Positions 1 through 9,764 are shown, counted from the first letter of the stretch. The stretch is 64,000 bases of DNA from Mimachlamys varia (GCA_947623455.1 OX392538.1:32797001-32861000), one strand, 5' to 3'. Numbers and translations: made by a program. Notes: generated from the sequence alone by a model not told the origin.

Positions 1-763
1 CAATTTGTATCAAACTTTGATTATATAATCGCTTCATAGCCAACAGTCCTGGTTTTGATTTGATTTCTGACCGAAGGCCATTGACATTTAGCTCACAGAA
101 TACCATCTTTCAGTTGATAATGCCTTTTCTTAAGAAGAAAAAAGAAAGGAAAAAATCCATTTTTTTTTTAAAACAAATGAAGATAGTCTATGGTGGGTAC
201 CAAGATCCTTCTGGGACCTATCGTTTAATGTTCATACAGACATGTTTGACTTACTATGTATGTGCATACGTTATAGTCTCTGATGCACGGGATATTCTTT
301 ATCCGATGTCTTAAATGTTTATAAGACTTAATAGTTTATATATATGTTCTAAAGTTAATGTCGCATTTGGTTTTCTACAAACGACATCATATCTTAAATC
401 TTTTATGAGATATACATGTACATATGTATGATATAGAATGAAATGAAACGAAATGTTTAAATTGCTACATTACATCCGTTTTCATTAATCGTACTTTTAG
501 GAGGTTGGTATGATATGTCTACTTCATTATGCAAACTGTTATTACCTTACAAACAAACATGTTATTATCAAAACAAACCAGTATATGTCGTTTCAACTTT
601 GATCTGCCATTGCTCCCGTAATTAATCCTCATCTTGCATTTCCAGCTGGAACTCAGGTGTGATTTTTTGCTAAAATTGTTTTAAGTGTTGCAGGGAAGGT
701 TTATGAAATAAAGCTTCATTTTGTGTCTAACAAACTAATACCGTTTATTTCAATGCATATATG
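1..763. other. AT-rich non-coding stretch
   Basis: No exon, tRNA or recognisable repeat was seen. A homopolymer T run lies near 161-170. Short open frames here have no domain character. Confidence 0.5.
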
Positions 764-1154
764 AAAGGCCCAATATACGTAACTTCAGGGAAATTTTCGT
801 GATTCTGAAAAATTCTGTTAAAAAAAACCAGTTGATAACCATGCAAAAATAAGCCTAAAACGAAGTAAACCTGAGCGGTAACTAACAAGAAACTCTGGAG
901 AAAAAAATCCAAAGAATTGAAAATAATTCAGGTGGGGCCCACTTCAACAACAAACCGAAGGTAGAAGACGGTTCGAAATTGACGCGTGTTTACAAATAGC
1001 GTGTTTCAACTGATGCTGTACCTGTAACCGCGTAAGAATACATCTTGAATATTGCTGATATCAGTTAATCTTAGCTAAATCTATAAATATGATAAGTTAT
1101 TAGGCTTGATTTTCGCTTCAAGTTTTGCCGAGAGTTACGTATATTGGGCCTTTA
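764..1154. mobile_element. MITE with AAAGGCCCAATATACGTAACT termini
   Basis: The two ends are inverted repeats of about 20 bp: AAAGGCCCAATATACGTAA at 764 and its complement ending TATTGGGCCTTT near 1154. The 391-bp interior has no open frame of note. A related, 5'-eroded copy in the opposite orientation lies at about 23890-24150 and shares long interior segments, for example around the GTGGGGCCCACTTCAACAAC-like block. A clear target duplication was not seen, so the transposase superfamily is unassigned. Confidence 0.7.
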
Positions 1155-1799
1155 AAAGAAACACATTCGCTTCCCTGTAAATTGATCAATATTCATTTCA
1201 AAATTAAAAAAAAATGATATTTTATTCAAATTGTAAAAGCACTGCACTAAATTGTACATGTTCATTGAAAACAACTCGTCAATCTAAACAATTTGCGTGT
1301 AAATTTTGTTTCCTCCAAATACTTACTAATCTAATCCCTATTCTGAAACCTTCTGATATCGAAACTTAGTAACCCACACAACAAAATCACTTTAATAGCT
1401 GTTAAAAAATACATACTTTTGTTAGAAGTTTTATCGTTTCAGTACTTTCAGTACTTTGATTTTTCTTCGTATAACACTTGAACACAGTTTACACACCATA
1501 GAATATGTTTGTTTCCAACTGCGGGCATACTGACGTATACGCAGTCAAAATGGGGAACAATCATTTTGTTAATGTGTTTTGCAATTAAAACGATTCTTGT
1601 TTTTGCCACAATACGCTGTGTTATTCCACTCTGGCAGATCATTGCCTCGTCCGTAACCCAAGGCACACTTCTCTATTGTTTGCACACTTATCTTAGTGTT
1701 GTTGATCCGAAGGTTGAAATGTACATTTCCTGTCGTTAGTATGATTAAGAAATATGATTTACAAGAAACATTTACTTATCGTAAGGTTGAAATTGTTAA
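1155..1799. other. Intergenic, with a fragment related to the 48.4-kb hairpin element
   Basis: About 1512-1570 is similar to the right arm of the hairpin at 48355-48517 (shared GGCATACTNNCGTATACGCAG pattern followed by GTCAAAA), but the matching left arm is missing. The tandem CAGTACTTT motif at 1440-1457 recurs near 34918. Nothing else was recognised. Confidence 0.4.
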
Positions 1800-1987
1800 T
1801 TGGTAAAAATGTATATCAACTTTATTCATTTTACAACAATTATAATGCAACAAGTTATCCAACTTATATTAATCACTCTTGTTACCCCGGATGTTAGCGC
1901 GCGAGGAATCTTATTGTGGGAGGAAACCGGAGTATCCGGAAAAACCCACGTGGTCGGGCAGGTGACCCCATGCCCCATATTTATATG
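1800..1987 (-). mobile_element. SINE family 2, 5'-truncated copy
   Basis: It matches the 3' part of the family seen at 5055-5225, 22838-23042 and 51655-51870, including the block around GGAGGAAACCGGAGTA and the tail near ACAACTTATATTAATCACTC. The tRNA-like head is missing from this copy. Confidence 0.7.
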
Positions 1988-2227
1988 ACCGAACAACTTT
2001 ATCAAATAACGTTTTTGATGAATCATGTTATCGGACACCTCCAAAATAGAAGTTGTTTGTCTCATAGGGGAATTAGACTGTACCTAGCCACGTAATGATG
2101 TGTAAATAATGTACTACATATAAACAGTTCCATGAGATTATATCTCAAATCTCTTGACGAAACCAGAAGAAAAAACGAGTAGGTACTAAGGTAAGTCTTC
2201 ATGTACTATTTACCGTTCAATCTTTTA
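1988..2227. other. Non-coding, nothing recognised
   Basis: AT-rich spacer between a SINE fragment and the hairpin cluster. Confidence 0.5.
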
Positions 2228-2346
2228 GATTGTATTTATTGTCAATATGAATGCAATCTGGGTGCAAGATAAATAGATTGACGTTAGAAGGTCATTAATA
2301 TTTATCTGGTACGCAGATTGCATTCAGGTTGTCAATAGATACAACC
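2228..2346. repeat. Imperfect hairpin H0
   Basis: Left arm from GATTGTATTTATTG pairs with the right arm ending AATAGATACAACC. Both arms contain the GAATGCAATCTG block in inverted form. Arms are about 50 nt with several mismatches. It is the first of four consecutive inverted repeats. Confidence 0.7.
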
Positions 2347-2523
2347 TGCATGGCAGACGTTCAAGGGTTATATCTACATTTCGTATAATTTATTATTCTT
2401 AATCATGTAATTTTTCTGATTTATAAAGGGTGTTGTCCTTGTTTGCTTACATACGAAGAACTTTTTTTGAAAATCACAATTACCTTAATGATAAACGTTA
2501 ATCAGCGAAAAATAGAGGATATC

Positions 2524-2668
2524 TAACAGTGTCTTCAGAAATACCAAATATATTTCACGAGTGTGGCTAATATTTTGATATTTTTCACGAGGGCGCAGCA
2601 CGAGTGAAAAATATCAAAATATTAGCCACACTCGTGAAATATGTTTGGTATTACTGAAGATACTGTTA
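2524..2668. repeat. Long near-perfect hairpin H1
   Basis: Arms of about 68 nt run from TAACAGTGTCTTCAG to the complementary CTGAAGATACTGTTA, with a loop of under 10 nt around 2593-2600. The inner part (ATTTCACGAGTGTGGC and its complement) is essentially perfect. Confidence 0.85.
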
Positions 2669-2764
2669 GTTATTCTGTTTATTACATTCAAAATCTACTG
2701 TGGCAGCTTTTGATTTTCCCAAATGTCGCTTGTAAGCAGCGTTCTGTTTGGTCAAGTCAGAAAA

Positions 2765-2821
2765 AGTGATATTTTTCACTAGTAAAAAATATCATATTTC
2801 TCACTAGTGAAAAATATCACT
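2765..2821. repeat. Short hairpin H2
   Basis: AGTGATATTTTTCACTAG at 2765 pairs with CTAGTGAAAAATATCACT ending at 2821. The arms are themselves partly self-complementary. Confidence 0.8.
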
Positions 2822-2824
2822 TTT

Positions 2825-2989
2825 ATATAAGGATTGAAAGTCATTTTTTAACTTTCATAGTGCTATGGAAGGTCAGCCGTTACATCCATATTGAATGAAG
2901 CCCGCTAGGGCTTCATGCTGAATATGGATGTAACGGCTGACCTTTCATAGCACTATGAAAGTTAAAAAAATGACTTTCAATCCATATAT
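2825..2989. repeat. Long near-perfect hairpin H3, abutting a TIR body
   Basis: GGATTGAAAGTCATTTTTTA at 2831 pairs with its complement ending TTCAATCC at 2983, with the pairing extended a few bases by TATATAA/ATATATT. The apex carries a nested GAAGCCC/GGGCTTC stem. A diverged copy of the same hairpin is at 9107-9259. It runs directly into the TATATTTACATTT terminus of the element at 2986-3339. Confidence 0.85.
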
Positions 2990-3339
2990 TTACATTTTTA
3001 CTGTAGAACAATTGCTTAACTTTATTGATATTTTCTTCCAGTTAATAGTTTATTAGCTGCGTTTGTATATGTGTCGTCATTTAAACGACATGGGCGGAAC
3101 AGCCCAGTTTGAAAACAATTAGCGCCAATGATGATAATAAGTCATTTGAGCGTTTGACGCAAGGGCATTCTCCATGTTATTCGAAGCGGCGCGACAAGCT
3201 TTTCGCTGAACAAGCTTGATCTATGACGTCATAATGAAATCACGTGCTACGTCTCGAGAACCATTGCTTTCATAGTTTTATAAAAGGCATTTTTGCTGGT
3301 AATGTTCATATAGTGGGTTGCAGCGCAAATGTAAATATA
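2986..3339 (+). mobile_element. Hairpin-TIR element, body a
   Basis: The 354-bp body is bounded by TATATTTACATTT (2986-2998) and its complement AAATGTAAATATA (3327-3339). A second copy in inverse orientation is 8747-9105, also adjoined by the same hairpin. The body carries a full CRE palindrome TGACGTCA at 3223, a CACGTG E-box at 3241 and TATAAAAGG at 3279, in promoter-like order. No transposase is encoded. Confidence 0.75.
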
Positions 3340-3763
3340 GAATAAATAATTTTCGATATTTCACTGGCAAAAATGTAATAAAGCGTGTTATCTGAGGCGA
3401 CGTGTAAAGCGTTGACGTAACGTTGGTCAACATCTCGCCAAAATGACGTCATGTTATTGTGCGGTGGTCTTATACAGTCCAGATTAACACTGAGTAAATT
3501 AGAAGCCATGGTGCAAATATATTGAGATAATGGTAAATTCATATTTCCGGTCCATAACACAAAAAATACACAATTTATTTGCCAAATGTATATTATTGTC
3601 CAATAGTTTGATTCTGCCTATTCTCCCATACTAGACGCAGATTCTATCGTTTAACCGAAAAATACAATAAAGTAAAAATTGATAAAACGCTATGTTTTGC
3701 GTGAAATTTGGTATTCAAACTGATGCAGTTTGCATACATGTTAAACCCCTGATAAAAAAAAAT
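3340..3763. other. Non-coding, nothing recognised
   Basis: No exon-like or repeat-like signal was identified beyond AT-rich spacer. Confidence 0.45.
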
Positions 3764-4318
3764 CAAAGAATACCAAAGCGCCAAAAAAAACCATAATCCG
3801 AACTCAAAATCGATTAAACTAGTGGCAAAATATGAGCAAAGGAAAGATTTACATGGAGACCCTGGTAAAAGTATAAGAGAATAAGACCAGATGTTCAGGA
3901 AGAGTAAGCGTCTTCTGCCTCACCGAAAACCGCCATGTAAATCTTGGTCACATCCAAGCAAACATCAATCCTCAAAATGAGAACTGAGTCATCATTGTCA
4001 ATCCCAACAAGTAAGCACATTAATTAGCAAATTTAAAAGCTTCCATCTTCATATCACACAAAGATACAGAATATTTCTCGATGAGATCAAGACGGCGACC
4101 ATGAAACTTGCCCATTGTCTTCATCAACCTGCATCTCTCGAATCCCTGTGTAGTAAGTTTGTTCGTCAGCAGCTGATATCTATCACGAAAATCTCGATAT
4201 TTAGAGCAAGTCCTAGAATAACGAATAGAATATGGTGTAAACACCATAGAATGGAGAAGCAGGGACGTTACTATCAAGAAAAACCAACAGGATATACCTT
4301 CAATAAGACCCAATCTTC
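3764..4318 (-). mobile_element. RT-type retroelement, degenerate 3' end
   Basis: The minus-strand frame at 4020-4313 ends with a tail containing RDRYQLLTNKL, TTQGFERCR and MGKFHGR. This is the C-terminal end of a reverse-transcriptase polyprotein type I recognise from bivalve and other invertebrate genomes; the exact LINE or Penelope clade is not resolved. It is followed on the minus strand by about 230 bp of conserved 3' sequence ending at the GAATACCAAAGCG end near 3764. The catalytic RT core is absent, so this is a 5'-truncated dead copy. Confidence 0.7.
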
Positions 4319-4907
4319 TGTAGACGATGCATCACATTATTGCATGGCTGTCTCAGAAGCAGTAGGTATTTTATATCTATATATACATTGGAATGCTGAA
4401 GGCATTCATGAAAGCTGTTCTAAAGACAAACTTTCAAGGTCATGGGGATAGAGGTCAAAGGTCACAGAAAAGTTACATTTCTGAAATGCATTTTTATCCG
4501 TTAAAGATATCTTGATGAAACATGAAGAATGTATGAATCACCTACAGTTGATTGTTATGCAGTGTCATAAGGTTAGTGAAGCCTTGACTACAAGGTCAAG
4601 AGAACCTCAAGGTCAAAAGGGAACCAGATTTAAACATTACGCCGAGTTTATACCAACGGCTCGTTTTGTCTAAACTTAGTATGCAAGTATTTGATAACTT
4701 TGTTAATCCTATCAAGTGTTTGATAACATTGTTCATTCTAGCATGAATGTAACTACTCTATAAGGAATTAAAAAGTAATAGCGTCAAGGTCAAATATCAC
4801 GAATCATTTACGTTGAATGATCCCAAAGGCGACTGATATAGTTGCTTTCATAGCATTGTCTTTTTCACAGAAAGACGTAATGTAAATGTAAATATTGTAA
4901 ATAAAGG
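4319..4907. other. AGGTCA-rich repeat region upstream of C1q
   Basis: It holds dispersed AAGGTCA half-sites (near 4435, 4591, 4610, 4788) and one perfect direct repeat AGGTCA-A-AGGTCA at 4452-4464, a DR1 nuclear-receptor consensus. AGGTCA-rich dispersed repeats occur in molluscs, so this may be repeat-borne rather than a dedicated enhancer. No exon was seen. Confidence 0.45.
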
Positions 4908-5048
4908 TTGTTTTCTATTGAATATTAATTACTTTATGTATAATGTTTCTATTAAATCCTTAAAAAGTTATTTTCGTTACGTAACTATCATATTGGTTTT
5001 GTTTTTGTAATTACAATGTTGATTTCTATACAGATATATATACAAAAT
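4908..5048. repeat. AT-rich ~27-bp minisatellite, proximal part
   Basis: Degenerate units around TTTTCTATT...ATAATG continue the array of 5230-5692 on the other side of the SINE at 5055-5225. Confidence 0.6.
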
Positions 5049-5054
5049 ATATAA

Positions 5055-5225
5055 ACTTTATTTATTTTACAACAATTATGAAACAAGTTATACAACTTAT
5101 ATTAATCACTCTTGTTGGCCCGGATATTAGCGCGCGAGGGGTCTTATTGTGGGAGGAAACCGGAGTACCCGGAGAAAACCCACGTAGTCGGGTAGGTGAC
5201 CCCAAACCTTTTCACGTCCGGATAT
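5055..5225 (-). mobile_element. SINE family 2, truncated, inside the minisatellite
   Basis: It has the family 3' tail (ACAACTTATATTAATCACTC) and the GGAGGAAACCGGAGTACCCG block, and stops near CACGTCCGG without the tRNA head. Minisatellite units flank it on both sides, so it inserted into the array. Confidence 0.75.
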
Positions 5226-5229
5226 ATAT

Positions 5230-5692
5230 ACAAGTGTAGTGTTGTTTTTTCTACGGGGTAATCATTATGTTGTTTGTTTATTAGATAAATATTTTGTTTT
5301 ATTATGCAATTTTCAGCTTGTTTTCTATTACGTAATTATATTGTCGCGTCTATTAGGTAAATATTATGTTGTTTCTTATAAGAAACAATAATATGGTTTC
5401 TATTAGGTATCTATAATGTTGTTTTCTATTAGGTTATTATTATGTTTTCTATATTTGCATCTATAATGTTTGGTAATTATAATTTTGTTTTCTATAAGGT
5501 AATTATAATATTGTTTTCTATAAGGTAATTATAATTTTGTTTTCTATTTGGTAATCATAATGTTGTTTTCATAATGTAAGTAAAAGTTATGTTGCTTTCT
5601 AGAAGGGAAATCTAATGTTGCTTTCTAGTAGGGAAATGTAATACCGTATTCTAATAGGTAATCAAAATGTAATTTTCTATTAGGAAATAATG
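5230..5692 (+). repeat. AT-rich ~27-bp minisatellite running into the C1q start codon
   Basis: There are about 15 imperfect units of the form TTTTCTATTAGGTAATTATA plus ATGTTG. Many units place a T-rich YYAG directly before GTAAT, for example near 5350, 5400, 5425, 5495, 5520 and 5655. The final unit reads TTTTCTATTAGGAAATA and then ATGTGG, the C1q initiation codon. The array therefore forms the immediate 5' flank, and probably the 5' UTR, of the gene. Confidence 0.8.
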
Positions 5693-7411
5693 TGGCTGCT
5701 AAGCTTTGCGCTCTTGGTGACGTGCTTCGTCTCTGGAAATTGCCAAATATCTAATCTGCAATACCCTGTTAAACCGGATGTGGGCTCTGTCCTTCCTGAC
5801 CCTGTAAAACCGGATGTTGACACTGTCCTTCGCCTTGTTGCCGACCTAACTCAACAGATTGAGGAGTTGAAGAAATTCCGAGCGACAGATCTTGGTAAAA
5901 TTGCGGCAATGGAAGTCAAACTTGATTATGTTTTAGAGGAAAATCACTCCATTAAACAACGAATTAAAATTTTAGAAACTATCCACGGACCGAACGGACA
6001 AGAACCATCACAGAGCGCTCAGCAAACTGAGCATACAATGGATGTTCGTCGTTCTCTAAGGCAACTCTTTGTCGCTGTGAATCCGAACCGAAATGTCACA
6101 AATGCTATGACTGAACATTCCGATGATAGTAATACTAAAACAGAACCAAATGATGGCAAATTAGCAACGAACGACCAATCTGAGCAAGAAACCATGGGTC
6201 CTTATGTGCACACCGGCAAGATGGCAGAGCTGAGCACAGGATATAAACTCACAAGACCTGGAGGGTCCGTACGTGTCGCAGGTAAGAACATCTTTCTCCT
6301 CGTTCTCCAATGTTCAAAGTCATTTTCCTTCAGATGACATAAACGCGGAGACATGAATTCACTTAAGTGAACTATCTAAAAACCATTTTGCGAAAAAGAA
6401 AGTAATAAACATACAGAGAAAAAAAAATAAAACGAAATTTGTTGAAGGCGCTAGAGCTTGGTGTTTTCAACTTGATGATTGTATGGGTAAATTATGTGTT
6501 TTCTTGTTATCCTTAAACCATTAAGTTACAGTTGATTCATAGTTTGGTTGAGTTAAGAATTTTGTGTTTTTGGGCAAAGCTCTGTAATGAATCGCTTTCA
6601 TCCTATTATATGTGGATGAAATATATAATACATCTTAAAGGTGAGATAGTGAGATAGGGGAAGCTCAGCCTAGTGAGGAAAAACCTTAAGTTGTCATGAC
6701 ACGGCTGGATGTTTGATACCCCAGTGTTTATATCCCCAGCCAGATCTCATCTGACTTGGGTTTGACCCAAGTCAGATGAATGACTACCCTGCTCATAGAA
6801 TTTGGATCATGTTAATAACTTAGTACAATGTTTTGTTAATGTTTCTGACGTGACATCCGGACATTGTTTTAGGTGACCTCGTAATCTCGTCTCCGTCTTA
6901 GCGTAGGAAAAAATAAAATTCAAATTGGGACCAAATGTCTTTGTAAGACAGGAAGTTCTATCCAACTCGTAAAGGAATGAATTATTAATTCGATATCTCA
7001 ACTTTGTTTTCAGCATCAAACATCGTCACTTTCTCTGCAAAGCTATCCAGTGACAAAGCCGTACCAGAAGACGATTATATAATAAGGTTTGACAACGTCA
7101 TAACTAACACTGGAAATAACTACCATCCTTTGACGGGGGTGTTTATTGCTCCGACCGATGGTGTCTATGTCTTCTTCTGGAGTATAGGGATATCTACTAC
7201 TAACGGATACATTGATACTCAATTGATGAAAAATGGTGCCATCACTGAATACTTGAACACTGTAGCCGGCGTTTATTCTGAAGATTCGTCACAAATGTCG
7301 GTATTGGAGTTAAGTCAAGGTGACGTTGTTGCTATCAACGTATGGGGGTTTACAGCGTCAGCAGAACTTTGGAGATATCACACATCCTTTAAAGGATTCT
7401 TGCTTAACTAA
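5690..7411 (+). CDS. Secreted coiled-coil C1q-domain protein (two exons)
   Basis: Join 5690-6281 and 7014-7411, about 329 aa. Exon 1 starts MWLLSFALLVTCFVSG, a good signal peptide cleaved around residues 16-18. A short motif PVKPDV is repeated at residues 26-31 and 38-43. Heptad-like residues 43-98 form a coiled coil, and a polar Asn/Asp/Glu-rich linker follows (about 99-196, with N-X-S/T at 85 and 135). The donor CAG|GTAAGA at 6282 and the acceptor TTTTCAG at 7011-7013 join in phase 1 (G+CA = Ala198). Exon 2 is a complete C1q domain: NIVTFSAKL, IIRFDNVITNTG, GVFIAPTDGVYVFFW, and a C-terminal SFKGFLLN. There is no collagen stretch, so this is the short secreted globular-head type that multimerises through the coiled coil. 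In bivalves such proteins act as lectin-like pattern-recognition or binding proteins; the ligand here is unknown. Reading through the intron would give a 215-aa protein lacking C1q. Confidence 0.93.
6282..7013 (+). other. C1q gene intron (732 bp, phase 1)
   Basis: It begins GTAAGAAC and ends CTTTGTTTTCAG. A TGACTTGGGT/ACCCAAGTCA inverted pair (CATCTGACTTGGGTTTGACC) lies near 6749-6779, and a TGACACGGCTGGATG-like repeat fragment near 6700. It separates the coiled-coil exon from the exon that encodes the entire C1q domain. Confidence 0.9.
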
Positions 7412-7472
7412 TGTTGACGGTGTGCTTATTATGTGCATGTGGTAATAACAATCACAACACCATTGTTATAAA

Positions 7473-7560
7473 AATAAAATATGTATTATCCACTCTAAGC
7501 TATCAAATGCGTACACAAAATATAACGTATGCTTGCTTTGTATGATTTTATGAAAATAAA
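7473..7560 (+). promoter_or_regulatory. Candidate polyadenylation signals of the C1q gene
   Basis: AATAAA occurs at 7473-7478, 62 bp after the stop, and again at 7555-7560. Either could set the 3' end. No transcript evidence is available. Confidence 0.6.
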
Positions 7561-7683
7561 CATAAATAATTCGGAAATGAATTTGACTGAAATTAGTGTA
7601 ATTCTGTAACACTGTTGTTACAAGTTTACGTAATTGAAAAAAATGAGAATACTTGTTTGGTTAATGTTTTCATCCTACATGTA

Positions 7684-7884
7684 TTAACAGCCAGGGTCAT
7701 TTAAGGACGTGTGAGGTTTTGCAGGTGGAGGAAAGCCCGAGTAACCGGAGAAAAACCACCGACCTACGGTCAGTACCTGGCAAATGCCCAAATGAGCTTC
7801 GAGCTCGCAAACCAGAGAATTGGAGGGCTAGTGGCAGCATGTCGGGACACCTTAACCACCCAGCCACCGTGGTCCCTGTTTGAA
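7684..7884 (-). mobile_element. SINE family 3 copy
   Basis: Read on the minus strand it begins with a tRNA-like head (box A-like GTGGTTAAGGTGTCCC, box B-like TTTGCGAGCTCGAAG) and ends in the tail CTTAAATGACCCTGGCTGTT. Relatives are at 16975-17165 (+), 42679-42858 (-) and 57488-57640 (+). The open frame at 7711-7968 is only SINE sequence. Confidence 0.75.
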
Positions 7885-8134
7885 ATAACTGCTCGCATTA
7901 ATACAATTAATAATGAAAAAAATACGCCTGTCTCAACAGAAAATAACACTAAATACAGACAAATCTAGAGTATTGTAGTCAATAAATTACAACGTGATTG
8001 ACAAATGATAATGATAACTACTATAATGATAATTGATAGGAAATAACAAAACAATATTCTTTGATTTCATAAATGTATAACGTAAAAACATCGATGCACA
8101 GCAGAAGCCGATAACGTATTGAATACGCGAATCT

Positions 8135-8512
8135 ATATAATAATAATAATTATACAACATTTGATATATCGCCCTATCTAGCTAACATAAGCCACTCTAA
8201 AGCACTTTACAGTACATAGATATACAATTCTCATACAATCAATACAATTAACACATACATTTCTATCATATACAATTCTGAGGAGTTCGCAGGAGCTGCC
8301 TTATCAGGCGCTTACTACTTGTCCTATACATGTACCACCTGGCTAACATCTCCATATGTGTGTGTGCTGGAGATGAATTGTGTTCTGTAGTGGGACAGTG
8401 TTTCCAACGGCATCTTTTAGAGTGCCACCTCACTAGAATGCTACAACACAGATACTTCAACACCCACCCCAGACCATTTAATCTCCACCTGGGTTGTTGG
8501 AGTTGTGTGGGC
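8135..8512 (-). mobile_element. SINE family 1, 5'-truncated copy
   Basis: It carries the family's (ATT)n tail at 8137-8151, the block near GCCACTCTAAAGCACTTTAC and the body up to GTTGTGTGGGC. The tRNA-like head found in the copies at 9765, 23232 and 40356 is absent. Confidence 0.8.
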
Positions 8513-8746
8513 AAAAATACAATAAATACAATGTAACATCACCTCGCGTGTTGACAATGTGAAGGTAATTGTAGATAAAAATGAACACAAATATATTTAG
8601 ATGATGTACTTTTGCCTGTGCTTGCTCAAAATTAAGTATCTTCATGTTTCTGGTTCTACTGGTTGTCATTTTCCCCGACCCATTATTGAGTAAACCAAGA
8701 AAGGAAAACGGGGAAAAAGATTATAGTGAATTGCTTTGTAGAGTAA

Positions 8747-9105
8747 AATATTTACATTTCCGGTGCAACCCACTATATGAAGGTTACCAGCAGAAATGCT
8801 TTTCATAAAGGTATAAAAGCAATGATTCTTGAGACGTACAAGTAGCACATGGACTTATGCCGTCATAGATCAAACTTGTTCAATGCGATTCTTGTCGCTT
8901 CGCTTCGAATAACATAAAGAACGCCCCTCATCAAACTTTCAATTGACTTACAAAGTGTATCATTTTCATTGGCGCCAATTTTATTTAAATTTGACTCCGC
9001 CAATGTCGTTCAGATGACGACGCATATACAAACACATATAAAATTAGTATTGGAAAAAATATTAATAAAATTCAGCTATTGTTCTGTAGTGAAAATGTAA
9101 ATATA
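8747..9105 (-). mobile_element. Hairpin-TIR element, body b (copy of body a)
   Basis: TIRs AATATTTACATTT (8747) and AAATGTAAATATA (9093-9105) bound a body that is the reverse complement of 2986-3339, diverged by substitutions and small indels. The CRE and TATA-like sites of body a are degenerate here. The same hairpin adjoins the same TIR at 9107-9259. Confidence 0.75.
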
Positions 9106-9106
9106 T

Positions 9107-9259
9107 GGATTGAAAGACATTTTGTAACTTTCAAAGTGTAATGGAAGATCAGCGGTTTCATCCATGTTTAGCATGAAGCCCTAGCGGGCTTCGTTCAGTA
9201 TGGATGTCACGGCTGACCTTCCATAGCAATATGAAAGTTTCAAAAATGACTTTAAATCC
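9107..9259. repeat. Hairpin H3, second copy
   Basis: GGATTGAAAGACATTTTGTA pairs with the arm ending GACTTTAAATCC, with the same nested GAAGCCC/GGGCTTC apex as at 2831-2983. More mismatches than the first copy, so the stem has decayed. Confidence 0.8.
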
Positions 9260-9604
9260 TTATTTAAACGTTTAGGACGAACCTGTTCGTGTTTTTTTGT
9301 ACTAAATTAAATGTGTATGAAATTCTTTTCTGTTTCAATCACTGTAAGATACATTTTCCCCCGGTAAACTTACAATTTGTTAAACATTAACGGTAGGCTT
9401 TTATGTATCTGGCAAATTGGCAGAACCGCTGTGCCTTGAACGCATTTAAAATAAAATTGAAGACAGATGTTTTTAAAACTTTCGATTTACCTCCACCGAA
9501 GGCCAACTAAGAGCTTATTAATAAGGATGGCCTATCATATCAAAAGATCCTAATATATACAACAGTGGAGTCCAATTTCGACCCAATTAGCGGTTTTTCT
9601 TCAT
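9260..9604. other. Non-coding, nothing recognised
   Basis: AT-rich spacer with no exon or repeat that I can identify. Confidence 0.45.
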
Positions 9605-9695
9605 ATACATTCACGCTTTATTTGTTTTACAACAAATATGAAACAACTACTACAACTTTCATTAATCTCTCTTGTTAAACCTGTGACAGCGCAAA
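9605..9695 (-). mobile_element. SINE family 2 tail fragment
   Basis: Only the 3' tail (TTTACAACAAATATGAAACA, then CATTAATCTCTCTTGTT) is present. Confidence 0.6.
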
Positions 9696-9764
9696 TATCA
9701 TCTTTTTGTTTTAAATATTTTGAACGGTGCCAGTTTGCAGACAGGGTTTGAAATAATGGTTGAT

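Noticed and set aside
7711..7968. 85-aa + frame just after the C1q gene
   Set aside because: It is the antisense of a SINE family 3 copy, not a C1q exon; the C1q stop and poly(A) signals precede it.
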